Shown here: piece after piece, positions 52,535 through 61,803 of the stretch
Layout: each line of letters begins with the position of its first letter
Numbering within the stretch: position 1 is the first letter of the stretch
NCBI GenBank assembly: GCA_963823945.1
Contig: CAWGNK010000005.1
Coordinates: 186,001-250,000 of the forward strand
Origin: Bog-793 sp963823945
GTDB lineage: Bacteria; Actinomycetota; Acidimicrobiia; Acidimicrobiales; Bog-793
Length of the DNA stretch: 64,000 nt
Reading direction: 5' to 3'
Notes under the pieces: generated by a model
Told to the model about the DNA's origin: nothing
Databases searched by the model: none
Seen by the model: the letters and a program-made list of their open reading frames with translations, nothing else
Translations under genes and position numbers: made by a program

Positions 52535-54253
52535 TCAGCCCGCCAGCAGCTCGCCCACGGCCCGGCGCAGCTCGGCGAGCACCGTGCCGGCACGGTGGCG
52601 CGCCGTGGCGAGCCCGGACCGGCCGGGCGGCTCGGTCACGACCTCGAGGTAGGCCTTGAGTTTCGGTTCGGTGCCGCTCGGGCGGACGACGACCCGGGCC
52701 GCCCGTCCGAGGTGCCAGGCGAGCACGTCCGCCGGCGGGAGGCCGCGGCCGCCGGCCAGGTAGTCCACGACCTCGGTCACGGCGAGGCCGGCGAGCTCGG
52801 CGGGCGGGCGGCGGCGCAGGCGCACCATCACCGCGGCGAACCGCGCGATCGCCGCCTCGTCCGGTCCTCGCAGCGAGAGCTGGGCCGTCAGGTGGACGCC
52901 GAGGCGCGAGGCGACGTCGTCGAGGCGGTCGCCCAGGGTGCGGCCGGCCGCCTTCTCGCGCGCGGCGAGCTCGGCGGCGACGAGGGCGGCCGACAGCCCG
53001 TCCTTGTCGGCGACCGCCTCGCTCACGGCGTAGCCGAGGGCCTCCTCGTAGCCGAAGACGAGGTGGTGGCCGGGCCGCGAGGCAGCGGCGCGGGCGATCC
53101 ACTTGAAGCCGGTGAGCGTCTCGGCGTAGTCGACGCCCGCCTCGGCGGCGAGCGAGGAGAGCAGCGACGACGAGACGACCGTGGTCGCGACGAGGCGGGC
53201 GTCTCCTGTGGTCCGGCTCAGCAGGTAGTCGGCGAGGAGGGCGCCGAGCTCGTCCCCGGTGAGCACCCGGAACCGCCCGGCCCGGTCGGCGAAGGCGACC
53301 GCCAGGCGGTCGGCATCGGGATCGTTGGCGAGCACCACGTCGGCCGCGACCCGGCGCGCCTCGGCGACGGCGAGATCGAGGGCGCCGGGCTCCTCGGGAT
53401 TCGGGAAGGCGACGGTCGGGAAGTCCGGATCGGGTTCGGCCTGGCGGGGCACGGGCACGGGCGGATCGAAGCCCGCGGCGACGAGGAGGTCCGGCAGGAC
53501 GGCGCCGCCGACGCCGTGCAGCGGGGTGTACACGGCGCGCAGCGCGCGCGGACCGGCTGGGTCGAGGACGCGGGTCACTGATTCGGTGTAGGCGCTGAGC
53601 AGCGGGGCGTCGTCGAGGTCCTCGACCCGGCGGCTGCCGGCCGGTTGCGTCTCCGGCGGCGGGCCGAGCTCGCCGGCGAGCGTGGTGATCCGGCTGTCGT
53701 CGGGCGGGATGACCTGCGCCCCGTCGGCGGCGTAGGCCTTGTAGCCGTTGTCGGGCGCCGGGTTGTGGCTCGCGGTGATCATGACGCCGGCGGCCGCGCC
53801 GAGGTGGCGCACCGCGAAGGCGATGATCGGCGTGGGGAGCGGCCGCCCGAGGAGGAAGGTCCGCACGCCGGCCCCGGCGGCGACGGCGGCCGTGTCGGCG
53901 GCAAAGGTGGCCGATCCGTGGCGGGCGTCGTAGCCGATGACGAGGCCCGCTTGGCGGGCGGCGTCACCCCGTTCGGCGATCCAGGCGGCGACCCCCGCCG
54001 TCGTCTGGCGCACGACAGCCCGGTTCATCCGGCCGGGACCGGCGCCGAGCTCGCCGCGCAGGCCCGCGGTGCCGAATTCGAGAGGGTGGTCGAAGCGGGC
54101 GTGCAACCCGGCCCCGTCGCCCACCGCGAGCAGCCCCTCGAGCTCGGCGCGGGTCGCCGGGTCCGGGTCGCGGGCGATCCAGGCCCCGACCGCGGCCGCG
54201 AGGTGGGAGGGGATCGGCGGCGGCGTCCCGCCGCCGCCGGTCGGGGAGGTCAC
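52535..54253 (-). CDS. Phosphosugar mutase (phosphomannomutase/phosphopentomutase type)
   Basis: 572 residues of the alpha-D-phosphohexomutase family: catalytic serine in ITASHNPAPDNGYKAY, metal loop VLANDPDADRLAVAF, sugar loop FGYEEALGYAV and phosphate loop VVRPSGTEPKLKAYLE. In M. tuberculosis the same gene (pmmB) lies next to deoA/punA genes. Here it probably interconverts ribose 1- and 5-phosphate, as there is no deoB. It overlaps punA by 4 bases. Confidence 0.85.
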   Translation of the reverse strand: MTSPTGGGGTPPPIPSHLAAAVGAWIARDPDPATRAELEGLLAVGDGAGLHARFDHPLEFGTAGLRGELGAGPGRMNRAVVRQTTAGVAAWIAERGDAARQAGLVIGYDARHGSATFAADTAAVAAGAGVRTFLLGRPLPTPIIAFAVRHLGAAAGVMITASHNPAPDNGYKAYAADGAQVIPPDDSRITTLAGELGPPPETQPAGSRRVEDLDDAPLLSAYTESVTRVLDPAGPRALRAVYTPLHGVGGAVLPDLLVAAGFDPPVPVPRQAEPDPDFPTVAFPNPEEPGALDLAVAEARRVAADVVLANDPDADRLAVAFADRAGRFRVLTGDELGALLADYLLSRTTGDARLVATTVVSSSLLSSLAAEAGVDYAETLTGFKWIARAAASRPGHHLVFGYEEALGYAVSEAVADKDGLSAALVAAELAAREKAAGRTLGDRLDDVASRLGVHLTAQLSLRGPDEAAIARFAAVMVRLRRRPPAELAGLAVTEVVDYLAGGRGLPPADVLAWHLGRAARVVVRPSGTEPKLKAYLEVVTEPPGRSGLATARHRAGTVLAELRRAVGELLAG

Positions 54254-55071
54254 AGCCGTGCGACGAACCCGGCGATCAGGCGGGCGAGGTCCGGAGCGGC
54301 GGCGGCGCCGGCCGCGAGCACCTCGGTGTGGTCGATCGGCCCATGGGTGACCCCGGCGGCGTGGTTCGTGACGAGCGAGATGCCGAGCACCCCCGCGCCG
54401 AGGTGCTTGGCCGCGACCGCCTCGAGCGTCGTCGACATCCCGACGAGCTGGGCACCGGCGCCGGCGAGCATCGCGATCTCGGCAGGCGTTTCGTACTGCG
54501 GCCCGGCGAGGCCGGCGTAGACGCCCTCGGTGAGGGAGGGGTCGATCTCGCGGGCGAGGTCTCGCAGTTCCTGCGGGTACAGCCCCGTGCAGTCGACGAA
54601 GCGCGGGGCGTACTGGCGGGTCGGCGGTGGCCCGGCGAGCGGCGAGGTGCCGGTCAGGTTGATCTGGTCACGGATCAGCACCGTCTGGCCCGGGTTCATC
54701 GCCGGGTCGATCCCGCCGGCCGCGTTCGTGAGGACGACGACCGGGCAGCCGGCGAGCACGGCGACCCGCACTGGGTGGACGACCTCGGCGGCGGAGCGCC
54801 CCTCGTAGAGGTGGACCCGGCCGAGCAGCACGAGGACGCGTCGCCCGTCGATGTCGACCGAGCGGATCAGCCCCTGGTGACCGGCGACCGTCGGTTGCGA
54901 GAACGCCGGCAGCTCCTGGGTCGCGAGCTCGATTCTCGTCGTCCCGAGCTCATCGGCGGCGCGCTGCCAGCCCGAGCCGAGGACCACCGCGGCGACGTGC
55001 GGCTCCCGGCCGAGCCGGTGGGTGAGCACCTCGGCCGCCCATTCGGCGAGGTCGTACGGGTCGAGCGTCAT
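54250..55071 (-). CDS. punA: Purine-nucleoside phosphorylase
   Basis: 273 residues from ATG 55071 with GAAAGAG upstream. Phosphate/ribose sites: VVLGSGWQRAADELG, GRVHLYEGRSAAEVVHP, VVVLTNAAGGIDPAMNPGQT, and the base site VGMSTTLEAVAAKHLGAGV, LVTNHAAGV. It belongs to the trimeric class acting on inosine and guanosine. It is the upstream partner of the phosphosugar mutase. Confidence 0.93.
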   Translation of the reverse strand: MTLDPYDLAEWAAEVLTHRLGREPHVAAVVLGSGWQRAADELGTTRIELATQELPAFSQPTVAGHQGLIRSVDIDGRRVLVLLGRVHLYEGRSAAEVVHPVRVAVLAGCPVVVLTNAAGGIDPAMNPGQTVLIRDQINLTGTSPLAGPPPTRQYAPRFVDCTGLYPQELRDLAREIDPSLTEGVYAGLAGPQYETPAEIAMLAGAGAQLVGMSTTLEAVAAKHLGAGVLGISLVTNHAAGVTHGPIDHTEVLAAGAAAAPDLARLIAGFVARL

Positions 55072-55365
55072 CGGGGCTCTTTCACGGCGCGCCACGCTAC
55101 CGTCTCGCCAATCGTGGGGGTTGGGATTTCCTGAGGTGGCCGCGGCGGGCCGTAACGCCACCGCGGAGAGCGGCGACGCGTCGGACCGATCACGTCTCGG
55201 CGACCCGCGGTGGTGGTCATCACCCACCGCATCGCCGCCGGGGGCCGCAACTCTGGCAAGACCGGTCGGGTGCCGGGGCCGCGAACAGGCCCTGGCCCCA
55301 GTTACCCTCTCGCGCCGCCGCCTGCGAGACGGCCCGGCACGTCTCGGCCGGTCAGTTTGCCTCTC

Positions 55366-55983
55366 TTACGTGCCGAAGAGCCGGTCGCCGAAGTCGCCGA
55401 GGCCCGGGACGATGTACGCGTGGTCGTTCAGCCCCTCGTCGAGGGCGGCGGTGTAGATCTCGACGGAGGGGTGCGCGCTCTCGAGGTGGTCGACCCCTTC
55501 CGGAGCGCAGACGACCGAGATCAGCGACACGCTCTCGGCGCCGGCCGCGAAGAGCGCCGTGGCCGCTGCCGTCGCCGAGCCCCCCGTCGCCAGCATCGGG
55601 TCGAGCAGCAGCACGGTCCGTCCCTGCAGCGGGGGGAGCTTGGAGTAGTACAGCGACGGCTCGAAGGTCGCATGATCGCGTTCGAGCCCGATGTAGCCGA
55701 CCAGGACCTCGGGGAAGAGCTCGGTGACCGCCTCGAGCATGCCGAGTCCGGCGCGCAGGATGGGCACGGCGACGAAGGTCGAGGCGAGGCGCTGCCCGAC
55801 CGCCGCCCGTATCGGTGTCTCGACCTCGACACGTTCCGTGGCGACCGATCGCGTCGCCTCGATGCAGAGCACGAGTGCGAGCCGCTTGGCAATGACACGG
55901 AAAAGCGGCGGGGGAGTCGACTTGTCCCGCAGGGCGGTGAGCAGCGAGTGTGCCAGCGGGTGGTCAACGACGTGCAGTGCCAC
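55366..55983 (-). CDS. upp: Uracil phosphoribosyltransferase
   Basis: 205 residues. The PRPP loop LLDPMLATGGSATAAATAL and PILRAGLGMLEAVTELFP are the signatures; the tail VPGLGDFGDRLFGT is typical. It rescues free uracil into UMP, closing the salvage path fed by cdd and deoA. It starts at ATG 55983 with no clear upstream gene in the same direction. 294 gene-free bases separate it from punA, in which I see no feature. Confidence 0.95.
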   Translation of the reverse strand: MALHVVDHPLAHSLLTALRDKSTPPPLFRVIAKRLALVLCIEATRSVATERVEVETPIRAAVGQRLASTFVAVPILRAGLGMLEAVTELFPEVLVGYIGLERDHATFEPSLYYSKLPPLQGRTVLLLDPMLATGGSATAAATALFAAGAESVSLISVVCAPEGVDHLESAHPSVEIYTAALDEGLNDHAYIVPGLGDFGDRLFGT

Positions 55984-56156
55984 AGCGGCCTCCGTTCCAA
56001 GTGTCCGAACCTGGACCCGTTCCGGTCCGAGGGCCCAGTCTCGACAAGGACAGCATCGCGTGCGGTGGCCGATGCGCGCCGAGCCCAGCTCGTCGCGGAG
56101 GACTCGAGGCGGGTACCGGCCGCGCCGCCAGACGGCGCACCGGCTAGAACTCAGGC

Positions 56157-57071
56157 GTGGCGAACCCGTGGCTCGAGCGGCGCGTGCTCGCCTTCGCCCA
56201 CCAGGCCGGAGAGAAGGAGGGGCCCTCCTCGACGCTCTGGTCGATCGAGCGGGCCGTTTCCCTGGGAGTGACGGGGATCGAGCTCGACGTCCACGCCACG
56301 GCCGACGGCAAGCTCGTCGTCGGCCATGACGCGACGCTCGACCGGACGACGAACAGCTCGGGGGCGATCGCGCAGACCACGTGGGACCAGATCAGTCGTC
56401 TCGACAACGCCTACTGGTTCGTCCCGGGTGAGGCCACGGTGTGCGGCCGTCCCGCCGAGCAGTACGCCTTTCGCGGCAGGGCGCCCGCCGACAAGCGGTT
56501 CGCGGTGGCGGCGCTCGACGACGTGCTCGAGATGACCGCCGGCACGTTCGTGAACCTCGACATCAAGCAGACGGCGCCCGCCGTCGAGCCCTACGAGGAG
56601 GCGCTGGCGCGAACGCTCGCCGCGCACCACCGACGAGACGACGTCATCGTGGCGTCATTCCTCGATGCAGCAATCGAACGGTTCAGGCAGTGCGCGCCAC
56701 ACATCGCGACCTCGCTCGGCCAGAACGCCATCGTCGGCTTCACCCAGGCCCTGGCGCGTGGCGAGCGACCGGATCCGTCGCTCGGCGGGCACGCCGCCAT
56801 CCAGGTTCCACCGAGCTTCCTCGGCGTCGAGCTCGTCAGTGCGCGCTTCGTCGAGGCCGCGCACGCGCTGGGGCTCGCGGTGCACGTCTGGACGATCGAC
56901 GAGCCGGGGGAGATGGAGCGACTCTGCGGACTCGGCGTCGACGGGATCATGAGCGACTGCCCGAGCGTGCTCGTCGGGGTGCTCGACCGCCTCGGCGTCG
57001 CGTGGCGCCCGCCGGGCGGATCAGTCAGGAGCGAGAAGCGAACGAACCGGGAATCGCGGCCTCAGCCGTGA
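56157..57071 (+). CDS. Glycerophosphodiester phosphodiesterase
   Basis: 304 residues. Metal and catalytic residues sit in FAHQAGEKEGPSSTLWSIER (first His and Glu) and GIELDVHATADGKLVVGHDA (ELD and the second His), with VWTIDEPGEMERLCGLGVDG closing the TIM barrel. Cleaves glycerophosphodiesters from lipids. The first motif has HQAGE where HRG is usual. GTG 56157 is the start. Confidence 0.88.
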   Translation: MANPWLERRVLAFAHQAGEKEGPSSTLWSIERAVSLGVTGIELDVHATADGKLVVGHDATLDRTTNSSGAIAQTTWDQISRLDNAYWFVPGEATVCGRPAEQYAFRGRAPADKRFAVAALDDVLEMTAGTFVNLDIKQTAPAVEPYEEALARTLAAHHRRDDVIVASFLDAAIERFRQCAPHIATSLGQNAIVGFTQALARGERPDPSLGGHAAIQVPPSFLGVELVSARFVEAAHALGLAVHVWTIDEPGEMERLCGLGVDGIMSDCPSVLVGVLDRLGVAWRPPGGSVRSEKRTNRESRPQP

Positions 57072-57145
57072 CCGCAGTTCGGCTTCTTGCCGTGATTCGC
57101 TTTCTTTCGCTTCCGCAGCTTCCGCTTGTTCGTCTTCTTTGACAT
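57062..57145 (-). CDS. Ribosomal protein bL37 (27 residues)
   Basis: Reads MSKKTNKRKLRKRKKA, then NHGKKPNCGHG. This is the actinobacterial large-subunit miniprotein bL37 (KANHGKRPN motif), first seen in mycobacterial ribosome structures. The gene overlaps the last codons of the phosphodiesterase gene by 10 bases on the opposite strand. Too short for most gene finders. Confidence 0.85.
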   Translation of the reverse strand: MSKKTNKRKLRKRKKANHGKKPNCGHG

Positions 57146-57189
57146 GGCCCCGGCAGTGTAGCTGAGGCCCGCGAGTAGCCTCGACGTCC

Positions 57190-58266
57190 GTGGAACGCAT
57201 CGGCCTCGTCGGTTTGCCGAACTCCGGCAAGTCGTCGCTTTTCAACGCGCTGACCGGTGCGGGCGTGCCCGTGGCGCCCCACCCGTTCACGACGACGGAG
57301 ACGGCGGTGGGCGTCGCCCACGTCGCCGACCACCGGCTCAGCGCCCTCGCCGCGATGAGCGCCAGCCGCAAGGTCGTCGAGGCGACGGTCGAGGTGGTCG
57401 ACATCGCCGGGTTGGTCGCCGGTGCCGAGCACGGCGAGGGCCTCGGGAACCGCTTCCTGGGCGGGATCCGCGAGGTCGACGCGCTCTGCTTCGTCCTGCG
57501 CAGCTTCGCCGACGACGCCGTGCCGGGGGAGAGTGATCCCCTCGCCGCCCTCGGCGTGCTCGAGCTGGAACTCGTCCTCGCCGACCTCGCCTCGCTGGAG
57601 GGCCAGCTGGCGAGGCAGCAGAAGGCGGCCCGGACGAAGCCCGTCGTCGGCGACGCCCTCCACGCGATGGAGGCTGCACAGGCCGTCCTGTCGTCGGGAG
57701 TGCCGCTGTACCGCTCGGCGCTTTCGGCCGAGGAGAAGGCCGAACTCGTGCCGCTGTTCCTGCTCACGAACAAGCCCTACTTCTGCGTCGTCAACCTCGG
57801 CGAGGACGAGGTCGCCGGGGCCGCGGAGGTGCTCGCGCCGGTCGCCGCCGAGCTCGGCGAGCACGCGACGGTGCTCGGCGTGAGCGTCGAGCTGGAGGCG
57901 GAGGCCCGCGCCCTCGAGCCCGAGGAGCGGACCGAGCTCCTCGCCGGCCTGGGGCTGGGCGAGGGCGCCCTGCCGCGGGTTGCGCGGGCACTCTTCGACA
58001 CCATCGGGCGCTGGACGTTCCTCACGACCGGGGACAAGGAGTCGCGGGCCTGGACGTTCCGCAAGGGCGCCCGGGCACCCGAGTGCGCCGGCGTGATCCA
58101 CTCCGACCTCCAGCGCGGATTCATCCGTGCCGAGGTGATCCGCTGGGACGAGCTGCTCGAGATCGGCTCGTGGTCGGCGGCGAAGGCGGCCGGCAAGATC
58201 CGCCTCGAGGGCAAGGACTACGAGGTCCAGGACGGGGACACGCTCGAGATCCGTTTCAACGTCTGA
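57190..58266 (+). CDS. ychF: Redox-regulated ATPase YchF
   Basis: 358 residues. A universal P-loop ATPase of the OBG family linked to ribosomes and stress. G1 is GLPNSGKSSLFNALTG, the G3-type loop DIAGLVAGAEHGEGLGN, and the G4 position reads VVNLGED (NxxE, which favours ATP). The TGS domain at the C terminus contains FLTTGDKESRAW and IRLEGKDYEVQDGDTLEIRF. GTG start at 57190. Confidence 0.94.
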   Translation: MERIGLVGLPNSGKSSLFNALTGAGVPVAPHPFTTTETAVGVAHVADHRLSALAAMSASRKVVEATVEVVDIAGLVAGAEHGEGLGNRFLGGIREVDALCFVLRSFADDAVPGESDPLAALGVLELELVLADLASLEGQLARQQKAARTKPVVGDALHAMEAAQAVLSSGVPLYRSALSAEEKAELVPLFLLTNKPYFCVVNLGEDEVAGAAEVLAPVAAELGEHATVLGVSVELEAEARALEPEERTELLAGLGLGEGALPRVARALFDTIGRWTFLTTGDKESRAWTFRKGARAPECAGVIHSDLQRGFIRAEVIRWDELLEIGSWSAAKAAGKIRLEGKDYEVQDGDTLEIRFNV

Positions 58267-58337
58267 CCCCCCCCGGGCGGCGGTGACCGGTGTCCGGCTA
58301 CCCTCACCGGCGCGGACCTGGACGGTGGGAGGTCGGG

Positions 58338-58469
58338 ATGGCCTGGCTGTGGCGGCGGGGTGAGGTGGCTGCGAGCGTCGGGCTCGCCCGGTCACCAGTA
58401 CGTCACGCGATCGATCTCGGCGCTCACCGCGCGCTCGTGGTGGGGGACGCCCGGGAGTTAGGACGGTGA
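58338..58469 (+). CDS. Possible 43-residue leader peptide coupled to rsmI
   Basis: ATG 58338 with GGGAGG upstream opens a 43-residue frame (MAWLWRRGEVAASVGL, then ARSPVRHAIDLGAHRALVVG and a short end). Its TGA overlaps the GTG start of rsmI by 4 bases (GTGA). The rsmI GTG itself has a poor ribosome site, so coupled translation is attractive. No relative recognised. Confidence 0.4.
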   Translation: MAWLWRRGEVAASVGLARSPVRHAIDLGAHRALVVGDARELGR

Positions 58470-59350
58470 GGGCGCCGGCGCGCCGGGAGCCACGGGGTGC
58501 GCTCGTCGTCGTCGCGACGCCGATCGGCAACCTGGGGGACCTGTCCCCCCGCGCGAGCGAGGCGCTCGCGACGGCCGGCGTCATCTGCTGCGAGGACACG
58601 CGCCATACCGGGAGGCTGCTCGAGCACGCCGGCGTGCGGGCGCACCGGCTGCTGGCCCTGCACGCCCACAACGAGGTCGAACAGGTCCGCACCGTCCTCG
58701 ATCTCATCGCCGCGGGGACGCAGGTCGTCCTCGTCTCCGACGCCGGGACGCCCGTCATCTCCGACCCCGGCGGGCGTCTCGTCGCCGCGGTGGCAGAGGC
58801 CGGATTCGATGTCAGGATCGTGCCGGGACCGTCAGCGGGGCTCGCCGCCCTCGCCCTGAGCGGTCTCGACGTGAGCCGGCACCGTTTCGAGGGGTTCCTG
58901 CCGCGCAAGGGGACCGAGCGCCGCGGCCGCCTGGCGGAGGTCGCCGCCGCGCCGTGTCCCTCCGTCGTGTTCGAGGCGCCGAACCGTGTCGCCAAGACGC
59001 TCTGCGATCTCCGCGACGCCTGCGGGGCCGAGCGGCGCGTCGTCGTCGCGCGCGAGCTCACCAAGCTTCACGAGGAGGTGTGGCGCGGCCGCCTCGACGA
59101 GGCGTGCGGCAGAGCGGCCGAGACCGAGCCGCGCGGCGAGCACGTCCTCGTCGTCGACGGAGCACCCGCCCGTTCGCAACCGACGTCCGCTGAGGCGGCC
59201 GAGGCGATCCTCCGGCTCGTCAACGCCGGCGTTGACCTGCACGACGCGACCACCGCCGTCGAGGAACTGCTCGGCGTCGCCCACCGCGTCGCCTACGAGG
59301 CGGCGCTCGGGCTGCGCGGGGCCGCCGGGGCGGGGCAGACGGGCGGCTGA
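58466..59350 (+). CDS. rsmI: 16S rRNA 2'-O-methyltransferase RsmI
   Basis: 294 residues. Methylates the ribose of C1402 in 16S rRNA. SAM-binding and substrate sites: VATPIGNLGDLSPRA, CEDTRHTGRLLEHA, VLVSDAGTPVISDPG and VPGPSAGLAALALSGL. The C-terminal third is a helical accessory domain (LVNAGVDLHDATTAVEELLG). Overlaps a short leader frame by 4 bases. Confidence 0.93.
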   Translation: MRAPARREPRGALVVVATPIGNLGDLSPRASEALATAGVICCEDTRHTGRLLEHAGVRAHRLLALHAHNEVEQVRTVLDLIAAGTQVVLVSDAGTPVISDPGGRLVAAVAEAGFDVRIVPGPSAGLAALALSGLDVSRHRFEGFLPRKGTERRGRLAEVAAAPCPSVVFEAPNRVAKTLCDLRDACGAERRVVVARELTKLHEEVWRGRLDEACGRAAETEPRGEHVLVVDGAPARSQPTSAEAAEAILRLVNAGVDLHDATTAVEELLGVAHRVAYEAALGLRGAAGAGQTGG

Positions 59351-59410
59351 ACCGCCACGGGCAAAGCCTTGTCTTCCGGCCGTCCCGCGCCCGGCCGGTA
59401 CGCTGGCGAC

Positions 59411-60973
59411 GTGCCCGGCCGGTTCTTCGTCACGACCCCCATCTACTACGTCACGGACCGTCCCCACCTCGGGACCGCCTACACGACGATCGTCGCCGAC
59501 GCCCTCGCGCGCTGGCACCGGCTCGTCGGCGACGAGGTGTTCTTCCTCACCGGAGTCGACGAGCACGGCCTGAAGATCGCCCGTGCCGCCGAGTCGCAGG
59601 GAATGGACCCGCAGGACTGGGTCGACCGGATGGCCGGTCAGTTCGAGGGGGCCTGGCGGAGCCTCGGCATTGCGAACGACGACTTCATCCGCACGACCGA
59701 GCCGCGTCACACGAAGGCGGTGCAGCGCTTCGTCCAGGCGATCTACGACAACGGGTTCATCCACAAGGGCGCCTACGCCGGCTGGTACTGCGTCGCCTGC
59801 GAGGCGTACTACGCCGCCGACGAGCTCGCCCCGGGCGAGTGCTGCCCGGTCCACGAGAAGCCCGTCGAGTGGCTGACCGAGGAGAACTACTTCTTCGAGC
59901 TGTCCCGTTTCACGCAGCGGCTCCTCGACTGGTACGCGTCGGCGCCGGAGGCGGTCATCCCGGAGTCGCGCCGCAACGAGGCGCTCGGCATCATCAAGGG
60001 CGGGCTCGAGGACATCTCGATCTCGAGGACGGCATTCGACTGGGGCATCCCGGTGCCCTGGGACGACGCCCATGTCGTCTACGTCTGGTTCGACGCCCTC
60101 GTCAACTACGTCACGGCGATCGGCTACGGCGAGGACGAGGCGCGCTTCGCCGCGTGGTGGCCGGCAGTGCACCACCTGATGGCGAAGGAGATCGTGCGGT
60201 TCCACTGTGTGTGGTGGCCGGCGATGTGCATGGCGGCGGGCATCGATCCGCCGCACCAGGTCATCGCCCACGGCTGGCTCCTCGTCGGGGGCGAGAAGAT
60301 GGCGAAGTCGAGAGCGAACCAGATCGACCCGGTCGAGCTCGCCGCCGACGTCGGCGTGGACGCCCTGCGATATCACCTGCTCCGGGACGTCGTGCTCGGC
60401 CTCGACGGCGACGTCACCTACGAGGGGCTCGTCGGCCGTTACAACGCCGACCTCGCCAACAACCTGGGGAATCTCCTGCAGCGGGTGACCGCCGTCGTCA
60501 GCTCGAAGTGCGGCGGCGTCGGACCCGCCCCGCGGGCGGGCGGAGAAGGTAACCGGTTGGCGCTTCTCGCCGCGGCGACGGTCGAGGCGGTGGGCGACGC
60601 GTGGTCCCGGGCGGATCCGCACGGGGCCCTCGAGGCGACATGGCGGCTCATCCACGAGGCGAACGTCGAGCTCGAGACCCGCGAGCCCTGGAAGCTGCCC
60701 CCTGGTGACGAGGTCGACGGCATCCTCGGCGACGCGCTGGAGGTGCTCCGCATCGTCGCCGTCCTCGCCTCACCGGCGATCCCGGCCGCCTCGCAGGCGA
60801 TCTGGCGCCGGCTCGGTCTCGAGGGTCAAGCCGCCGCGCCGGGCGTCGCCTCGGCAAGCGGCGGCGCGCTCGGTTGGGGCGGATACCCCGGGGGCCGACC
60901 CGTCGAGAAGGCGGCGCCGCTGTTCCCGCGGCGGGCACCGGACGGCCCACCCGCGGAGGGCGCGGGCAGATGA
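59411..60973 (+). CDS. metG: Methionyl-tRNA synthetase
   Basis: 520 residues from GTG 59411. The first signature reads TPIYYVTDRPHLGTAYTTI (HIGH replaced by HLGT) and the second GEKMAKSRANQ (KMSKS replaced by KMAKS). The insertion domain has CVACEAYY and CCPVHEKPV, a zinc-type knot. WFDALVNYVTAIGYG is typical. There is no C-terminal tRNA-binding domain. The stop overlaps the tatD ATG. Confidence 0.94.
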   Translation: MPGRFFVTTPIYYVTDRPHLGTAYTTIVADALARWHRLVGDEVFFLTGVDEHGLKIARAAESQGMDPQDWVDRMAGQFEGAWRSLGIANDDFIRTTEPRHTKAVQRFVQAIYDNGFIHKGAYAGWYCVACEAYYAADELAPGECCPVHEKPVEWLTEENYFFELSRFTQRLLDWYASAPEAVIPESRRNEALGIIKGGLEDISISRTAFDWGIPVPWDDAHVVYVWFDALVNYVTAIGYGEDEARFAAWWPAVHHLMAKEIVRFHCVWWPAMCMAAGIDPPHQVIAHGWLLVGGEKMAKSRANQIDPVELAADVGVDALRYHLLRDVVLGLDGDVTYEGLVGRYNADLANNLGNLLQRVTAVVSSKCGGVGPAPRAGGEGNRLALLAAATVEAVGDAWSRADPHGALEATWRLIHEANVELETREPWKLPPGDEVDGILGDALEVLRIVAVLASPAIPAASQAIWRRLGLEGQAAAPGVASASGGALGWGGYPGGRPVEKAAPLFPRRAPDGPPAEGAGR

Positions 60974-61800
60974 GCGCTGAGCCGCCGCTGCGGTGGACCG
61001 ACAGTCACTGCCACATCCAGGACGCCTACCTCGAGGACCCCGGCGGCGCGGAGGCGGTGATCTGCCGCGCCGCCGCCGCGGGCGTCGACCGGCTCGTCTG
61101 CATCGGGACGGCCGAGGAGGAGTCGCGCCAGGCGGTCGAGCTCGCTGCCAGCGAGGTGGGGACAGCCGCCGGCGTCGCGGTGTGGGCGGCGGTCGGCCTG
61201 CACCCGCACGAGGCGTCCCACGGCGTCGCGGCGATCGCCGACCTCGTCGGGCGGCTCGCGGCTGCGCCGGGCCGCAAGCCCCCGGGGACGGTGGTCGCCA
61301 TCGGCGAGTGCGGGCTCGACTACCACTACGACCACTCGCCGCGCGATGCCCAGCGCGAGGCCTTCGCCGCGCAGATCTCGCTCGCCAAACGGCACGGCCT
61401 CGCCCTCGTCGTCCACACCCGCGACGCCTGGGACGACACGTTCGAGATCCTCGGCTCGTGTGGCCCGCCGGAGCGGACCGTCATCCACTGCTTCACCGGG
61501 GGAGAGGCCGAGGCGCGTCGCTGCCTCGATCTCGGTGCCTACCTTTCGTTCAGCGGGATCGTCACCTTCAAGAACGCGGGCGGCATCCGCGAGGCCGCCG
61601 CCGCCTGCCCGGCGGACCGCCTGCTCGTCGAGACGGACGCACCCTTCCTCGCGCCGGCCCCGCATCGCGGCAAGCCGAACGAGCCGGCCTGGGTCACGCT
61701 GGTCGGCGCCGCGCTCGCCGAGGTGCGCGGCGAGCCCCCCGAGGACCTCGCGGCGACGACGAACGCCAACGTGACGGCCGCCTTCTTGCTCGGCGCCTGA
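60970..61800 (+). CDS. tatD: TatD-family metal-dependent deoxyribonuclease
   Basis: 276 residues. Metal ligands: TDSHCHIQD, IGECGLDYHYDHSPRDAQRE, VVHTRDAWDD, VIHCFTGGEAE and VETDAPFLAP. A 3'-5' exonuclease for single-stranded DNA and RNA. ATG 60970 overlaps the metG stop, and ksgA begins 3 bases after its end, so metG-tatD-ksgA-ispE is one operon. Confidence 0.93.
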   Translation: MSAEPPLRWTDSHCHIQDAYLEDPGGAEAVICRAAAAGVDRLVCIGTAEEESRQAVELAASEVGTAAGVAVWAAVGLHPHEASHGVAAIADLVGRLAAAPGRKPPGTVVAIGECGLDYHYDHSPRDAQREAFAAQISLAKRHGLALVVHTRDAWDDTFEILGSCGPPERTVIHCFTGGEAEARRCLDLGAYLSFSGIVTFKNAGGIREAAAACPADRLLVETDAPFLAPAPHRGKPNEPAWVTLVGAALAEVRGEPPEDLAATTNANVTAAFLLGA

Positions 61801-61803
61801 GCC

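Noticed and set aside
59351..59410. T-box leader before metG
   Set aside because: The interval is only 60 bases and shows no T-box consensus.
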